Shown one piece after another: positions 28,381 through 32,253 of a stretch of DNA of 32,253 nt (position 1 is the stretch's first letter; each line of letters starts with the position of its first letter). The stretch spans positions 1 through 32,253 of the forward strand of contig DATLTN010000063.1 in assembly GCA_035533595.1 (NCBI GenBank). The letters are read 5' to 3'. A program made the translations under genes and the position numbers. The notes under the pieces were generated by a model. That model was not told where the DNA came from. It ran no database searches and worked only from the letters and a program-made list of their open reading frames with translations. The DNA comes from Acidimicrobiales bacterium. GTDB lineage: Bacteria; Actinomycetota; Acidimicrobiia; Acidimicrobiales; Bog-793.

Positions 28381-28857
28381 CTAGGGAAGGGCGGCGTTCA
28401 GCCGCTCCTCGGCCTCCTCCTCGCTCACCCCGATGGCGAAGGTGAGCTCGGAGACGAGGATCTGCCGGGCGCGGTTCAGCATCCGCTTCTCGCCCGCGGA
28501 GAGGCCCTTGTCCTTGTCGCGGATCGAGAGGTTCCGGACGACCTCGGCGACCTGGTAGATGTCGCCGGACTTCAGCTTCTCGACGTGGTTCTTGTAACGA
28601 CGGGACCAGTTGGTCGGCATCCGCGCCTCCTTCTTGCGGAGCACGGCGAACACCTCCTCGACCTCTTCGTCGTTGATGACCTCGCGCAGCCCCACCTCGT
28701 CGGTGTTGTCGGCCGGGACCATCAGGGTGAGGTCCCCATAGGCGAGGCGGAGCACGAGGTACTCGCGCTCCTCACCGAAGGCCTGCCGCACTTCGCGGCG
28801 CTCGACGACTGCCGCGCCATGGTGGGGATAGACGACTTTGTCGCCGACGTCGAACAC
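28381..28857 (-). CDS. carD: CarD-family RNA polymerase-binding transcription factor
   Basis: 158 residues. The N-terminal RNA-polymerase interaction domain begins FDVGDKVVYPHHGAAVV, and PADNTDEVGLREV follows. The C-terminal helical DNA-binding domain contains RMPTNWSRRYKNHVEKLKSG, with the conserved Trp that wedges into the promoter minor groove. CarD stabilises open complexes at rRNA and many other promoters. GTG 28857 was chosen for its AGGAG eight bases upstream and for matching known CarD length. It heads the ispD-ispF-rlmB operon, as in mycobacteria. Confidence 0.96.
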   Translation of the reverse strand: MFDVGDKVVYPHHGAAVVERREVRQAFGEEREYLVLRLAYGDLTLMVPADNTDEVGLREVINDEEVEEVFAVLRKKEARMPTNWSRRYKNHVEKLKSGDIYQVAEVVRNLSIRDKDKGLSAGEKRMLNRARQILVSELTFAIGVSEEEAEERLNAALP

Positions 28858-29192
28858 GCAGAGGCTCCTCAGATGGGCCGGTGTGGCAGCGCCGGGCGGC
28901 GCGCCGTCTAGGGATTCCGGCCCCTCATTGTACCGGTGCTGGCCCCACCTCCCGGATGTGCGCCACCGGAGGGGCTGCGCAGCGCGGCGCAAGGCGCGGG
29001 ACTGTGAGCCCGGGGACCTTCGCGCGGTCGTCGCAGCGGCGGAGGCGAGTGTCGCCTCGGCGTACCGCAGCGTCGTGCAGCGCGCCGCCTCCCCGGCCGA
29101 GAAGGGCCATCCCGGGCGGCCCGGCCTCTCGGTCGAGCCGGCGAGCGAAGGGCTTCACCGCGACGTGGGGCCGGCTCGGTGGCCTTGGGCAG
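28858..29192. other. Intergenic region between carD and the GntR gene
   Basis: 335 bases without a convincing gene. On the minus strand TACAAT (28932-28927) is a good -10 for carD, about 70 bases before its GTG; the -35 position is unremarkable. Open frames crossing here are Arg-rich shadows with no recognisable motif. No tRNA or clear RNA structure was seen. Confidence 0.5.
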
Positions 29193-29208
29193 TATGGTCT
29201 AGACCACT
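29193..29208. promoter_or_regulatory. dre-like operator (DasR/NagR type) abutting the GntR start codon
   Basis: The 16-mer TATGGTCTAGACCACT contains the perfect palindrome GGTCTAGACC and matches the DasR-responsive element consensus ACTGGTCTAGACCACT at 14 of 16 positions. It ends on the base before the ATG of the regulator gene, so binding would cover the promoter or transcript start. This implies autoregulation. Confidence 0.8.
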
Positions 29209-29994
29209 ATGCCCACAATCTCCACTCCCGGCGACACCCCGCCGGAGCCTGCTCACCTGCGCATTCTCCGCGCGTTGCGCACCGCCCTCGGCGAAGGGCA
29301 CTACCCGATCGGCGAGCGGCTGCCGCCGGAGCGGGAGCTCGCGGCGAGCTTCGGGGTGAGCCGCATGACGCTGCGGCAGGCGCTCGCGACACTCGAGGAC
29401 GAGGGCGCGCTGCTGCGCCGCACCGGGCGGGGCGGGGGGAACTTCGTCGTCGATCCCCCGCTCGAGCTGCACGGCCTGCCCGCCCTCTCCGAGCAGCTGC
29501 GCGGCCTCGCGCTGCGCGCCGGGACGCGCGTCGTCGAGGCGGTGGAGCGCCCCGCGGCTCCCGGTGAGGTCGCGACCCTCGGTGACGGCCCCGTCCTCGC
29601 GCTGCGCCGCCTGCGCTACGCGAACGGGAGGGTGCTCGGCCTCGAGCAGGCGGTGCTCCCCGCGGAGCCCTACCCCGGGCTCCTCTCCCACCCCCTCGCG
29701 GGCTCGCTCCACGAGCTGATCTGCCGCGAGTACTCGGCGGTGCCGGTCCGCGCCGTCGAGCACCTCGAGCCCACCGTCGCGCGCCCCACCGAGGCCGCCC
29801 TCCTTGAGACCGCTCCCGGCGCGCCCCTGCTCCTCGTCCGCCGCGTCGCCCACGGCGCCGACGGCCGGGCGCTCGAGTACTCCCACGACCTCTACCGCGG
29901 CGATCGGCTGCGCGTCACCTGGAGCTCGCAGCTCCCCGTCGCCGGGCGTGCAAGAGGGCCGGCACAAGCCGGCCCTCTTGCGGGAATGCGGTGA
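29209..29994 (+). CDS. GntR-family regulator, HutC/DasR subfamily (UTRA domain)
   Basis: 261 residues. The GntR winged helix (about 18-82) is RILRALRTALGEGHYPIG, then LPPERELAASFGVSRMTLRQ and TLEDEGALLRRTGRG. A UTRA effector domain follows (about 90-245) with VLALRRLRYANGRVLGLEQA and ALEYSHDLYRGDRLRVTW. DasR/NagR/YvoA relatives sense amino-sugar phosphates such as glucosamine-6-phosphate. An in-frame TAG at 29200 fixes ATG 29209 as the only start. The last 15 or so codons are encoded by a terminator-like hairpin, so the C-terminal tail is probably non-conserved. No amino-sugar genes are nearby, so its targets must be elsewhere. Confidence 0.9.
   Translation: MPTISTPGDTPPEPAHLRILRALRTALGEGHYPIGERLPPERELAASFGVSRMTLRQALATLEDEGALLRRTGRGGGNFVVDPPLELHGLPALSEQLRGLALRAGTRVVEAVERPAAPGEVATLGDGPVLALRRLRYANGRVLGLEQAVLPAEPYPGLLSHPLAGSLHELICREYSAVPVRAVEHLEPTVARPTEAALLETAPGAPLLLVRRVAHGADGRALEYSHDLYRGDRLRVTWSSQLPVAGRARGPAQAGPLAGMR
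29950..29981. terminator. Terminator hairpin inside the 3' end of the GntR gene
   Basis: A perfect 14-base-pair stem GCAAGAGGGCCGGC / GCCGGCCCTCTTGC with an ACAA loop lies between convergent gntR and clpC, 33 bases from the clpC stop. It overlaps the last codons of the GntR gene. It probably serves clpC and perhaps both directions. Confidence 0.8.
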
Positions 29995-30014
29995 TCGGAA
30001 AACGGCGCCTCAGC

Positions 30015-32253
30015 TCAGGCGTCGGCTCCCGTGTCGGCGAACTCCACCGGCGGTGGCTCGACGTCCTGCATCGAGCGGAAGACGACCTCCTCGCCCTCGA
30101 CGTCGACGATGATCGTCTCGCCGACGCGGAACTCCTTCCAGAGGATCTTCTCCGAGAGGGGGTCCTCGACGAGCTGCTGCAGCGCACGGCGCAACGGCCG
30201 CGCCCCGAGCGTCGGCTCGTAGCCCTTCTTGGCGATGAACTGCTTGGCGTCGAGGGTCAGCTCGAGGCCGATGCCCTGCGCCTCGAGCTGCTCGCGGATC
30301 CGCTTGATCATCAGGTCGACGATCTGCACGACCTCGGTGAGCTCCAGCTCGTGGAAGACGATCACCTCGTCGATGCGGTTCAGGAACTCGGGGCGGAAGT
30401 GCGCCTTCAGCGCCTCGTGCACCTTCTCCTTCATCCGCTCGTAGGTCACGGCGTCGTCGGACTTCGAGAAGCCGATGTTCGCCTTGCGAAGGTCGGCGGT
30501 CCCGAGGTTCGAGGTCATGATCAGCACGGTGTTCTTGAAGTCGACCGTGCGCCCCTGCGCGTCGGTGAGGCGGCCGTCCTCGAGGATCTGCAGGAGGGCG
30601 TTGAAGACGTCGGGGTGCGCCTTCTCGATCTCGTCGAAGAGGACGACGGAGAAGGGCTTACGGCGGACGGCCTCGGTGAGCTGCCCGCCCTCCTCGTAGC
30701 CGACGTAGCCGGGAGGCGAGCCGACGAGGCGGCTCACCGTGTGCTTCTCCATGTACTCCGACATGTCGAGCTGGATGAGCGAGCTCTCGTCGCCGAAGAG
30801 GAACTCGGCGAGGGACTTCGCGAGCTCGGTCTTCCCGACTCCAGTCGGCCCGAGGAAGATGAAGGACCCCGAGGGGCGCTTCGGGTCCTTGAGGCCGGCG
30901 CGCGTCCTGCGGATCGCCCGCGAGAGCGCCTTGATCGCGTCCTCCTGGCCGATGATCCGCTTGTGGAGCTCGTCCTCCATGCGCAACAGCTTGGCCGTCT
31001 CCTCCTCGGTGAGCTTGTAGACGGGGATGCCCGTCCAGTTCGCCAGCACCTCGGCGATCACGTCCTCGTCGACGACGTCGAAGAGGTCGACCCCCTCCGA
31101 GCGCCACTCCTGCTCGAGGGCGGTCTTGCGTTCGAGCTTCACCTGCTCCTGGTCGGCGAGCTTCTTCGCCTGCTCGAAGTTCTGCCGCTCGAGGGCCGCG
31201 TCGCGCTCGAGGCGGATGCGGGTGAGGTCCTCCTCGATCTGCTTGTACTCCGGGGGCGTCGCCATCCGGCGGATGCGCAGGCGGCTGCCGGCCTCGTCGA
31301 TGAGGTCGATCGCCTTGTCGGGGAGGTAGCGGTCCGAGATGTAGCGGTCCGCGAGGTTCGCCGCGGCGACGAGCGCCTGGTCGGTGATCGTCACCTGGTG
31401 GTGCTGTTCGTAGCGGTCGCGCAGCCCCTTCAAGATGTCGATCGTGTGCGCGAGCGAGGGCTCCTCCACCTTGATCGGCTGGAAGCGCCGCTCGAGGGCG
31501 GCGTCCTTCTCGAGGTGCTTGCGGTACTCGTCGAGGGTGGTCGCCCCGATCGTCTGCAGCTCGCCGCGGGCGAGCATCGGCTTCAGGATCGAGGCGGCGT
31601 CGATCGCGCCCTCGGCGGCGCCGGCACCGACGAGGGTGTGCAGCTCGTCGATGAACAAGATGGTGTCGCCGCGGGTGCGGATCTCCTTCAGCACCTTCTT
31701 CAGGCGCTCTTCGAAGTCACCGCGGTAGCGGCTGCCGGCGACGAGGGCGCCGAGGTCGAGGGTGTAGAGCTGCTTGCCCTTCAGCGTCTCGGGGACGTCG
31801 TCAGCGACGATCTGCTGGGAGAGGCCCTCGACGATCGCCGTCTTGCCGACGCCGGGCTCGCCGATCAGCACCGGGTTGTTCTTCGTCCGCCGCGAGAGGA
31901 CCTGCATCAGCCGCTCGATCTCGCGATCGCGGCCGATCACCGGGTCGAGCTTGTGCTCGCGGGCGAGCTGGGTGAGGTTGCGGCCGAACTGGTCGAGGAC
32001 GGGCGAGCCCGACGGCGCCTGCTCGGTCGAGGAGGAGGAACCGCTCTGCTGGCCCTGCCCCTCGCGGCCCTGGTAGCCGGAGAGGAGCTGGATCACCTGC
32101 TGGCGGACGCGCGGCAGGTCGGCGCCGAGGCTCTGCAGCACCTGCGCGGCGACGCCCTCGCCCTCGCGCACGAGGCCGAGGAGCATGTGCTCGGTGCCGA
32201 TGTAGTTGTGGCCGAGCTGCAGCGCCTCGCGCAGCGACAGCTCGAGGACCTTC
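30015..32253 (-). CDS. clpC: ATP-dependent Clp protease ATP-binding subunit ClpC (N-terminus beyond right edge)
   Basis: 745 residues are visible; the first Clp_N repeat (about 80-90 residues) is off the window. The second repeat is present ([20 protein letters not shown]), then the first AAA+ domain with Walker [15 protein letters not shown] and Walker [20 protein letters not shown]-like coiled middle domain ([20 protein letters not shown]) follows, then the second AAA+ with [20 protein letters not shown] and a [11 protein letters not shown] loop, the IGF tripeptide that docks ClpP. It unfolds substrates for ClpP and is essential in many Actinomycetota. The internal ATG at 32186 is not the true start. 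Confidence 0.97.
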   Translation of the reverse strand, partial: KVLELSLREALQLGHNYIGTEHMLLGLVREGEGVAAQVLQSLGADLPRVRQQVIQLLSGYQGREGQGQQSGSSSSTEQAPSGSPVLDQFGRNLTQLAREHKLDPVIGRDREIERLMQVLSRRTKNNPVLIGEPGVGKTAIVEGLSQQIVADDVPETLKGKQLYTLDLGALVAGSRYRGDFEERLKKVLKEIRTRGDTILFIDELHTLVGAGAAEGAIDAASILKPMLARGELQTIGATTLDEYRKHLEKDAALERRFQPIKVEEPSLAHTIDILKGLRDRYEQHHQVTITDQALVAAANLADRYISDRYLPDKAIDLIDEAGSRLRIRRMATPPEYKQIEEDLTRIRLERDAALERQNFEQAKKLADQEQVKLERKTALEQEWRSEGVDLFDVVDEDVIAEVLANWTGIPVYKLTEEETAKLLRMEDELHKRIIGQEDAIKALSRAIRRTRAGLKDPKRPSGSFIFLGPTGVGKTELAKSLAEFLFGDESSLIQLDMSEYMEKHTVSRLVGSPPGYVGYEEGGQLTEAVRRKPFSVVLFDEIEKAHPDVFNALLQILEDGRLTDAQGRTVDFKNTVLIMTSNLGTADLRKANIGFSKSDDAVTYERMKEKVHEALKAHFRPEFLNRIDEVIVFHELELTEVVQIVDLMIKRIREQLEAQGIGLELTLDAKQFIAKKGYEPTLGARPLRRALQQLVEDPLSEKILWKEFRVGETIIVDVEGEEVVFRSMQDVEPPPVEFADTGADA

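Noticed and set aside
28925-29158. 77-codon minus-strand ORF upstream of carD
   Set aside because: Arg-rich, no ribosome site or motif, and it overlaps the likely carD promoter.

Overview
The window is very GC-rich, and most genes have a strong third-position G/C bias. GTG starts, leaderless-looking promoters and several markers point to Actinomycetota: a CarD-IspD-IspF-RlmB operon, an actinobacterial HemQ, a CysO-type sulfur carrier ending in AVAGG, a PAC2-family protein and a DasR-like operator. A deep-branching class such as Acidimicrobiia would fit, but this is inference from gene style only. No rRNA, tRNA, CRISPR array or intact insertion sequence was seen.

Left part (1-7291): a complete Kdp high-affinity potassium system. 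On the minus strand a 27-residue membrane peptide, kdpF, kdpA, kdpB and kdpC are packed with overlaps or nearly none, followed by a coupled OB-fold gene that runs off the left edge. Divergently on the plus strand lie a KdpD lacking its cytoplasmic N-terminal domains and a KdpE.

7301-16029 is mainly housekeeping: a lone ABC ATPase, a divergent yceI/marR pair sharing a two-site operator, aconitase, a CcdA-like protein, and trehalose synthesis genes (otsB, convergent otsA) with a PlsC-type acyltransferase between them.

16108-17761 is the most interesting locus. A sigma70-like promoter leads into a SAM-I riboswitch, then a threonine-synthase-like PLP enzyme, then a 4-base-overlapping sulfur carrier protein. 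SAM control plus a sulfur carrier argues that this enzyme makes homocysteine from O-phosphohomoserine (a MetM/MetO-type route) and not threonine.

17837-22595 holds CIRCE-groEL with a strong terminator, a tightly overlapped hemQ-larE-NIL-domain operon, and a PAC2 gene followed by a 61-residue Cys-rich protein.

22736-24966 is an accessory patch with less GC-extreme DNA: a GNAT acetyltransferase, a vapBC toxin-antitoxin module with a palindromic operator, a frameshifted Fic/Doc toxin remnant and the frameshifted tail of a phosphoesterase.

25071-32253 returns to core genes: citrate synthase, the convergent carD-ispD-ispF-rlmB operon, a HutC/DasR-type GntR regulator with a dre-like site against its start codon, and clpC, whose N-terminus lies beyond the right edge.
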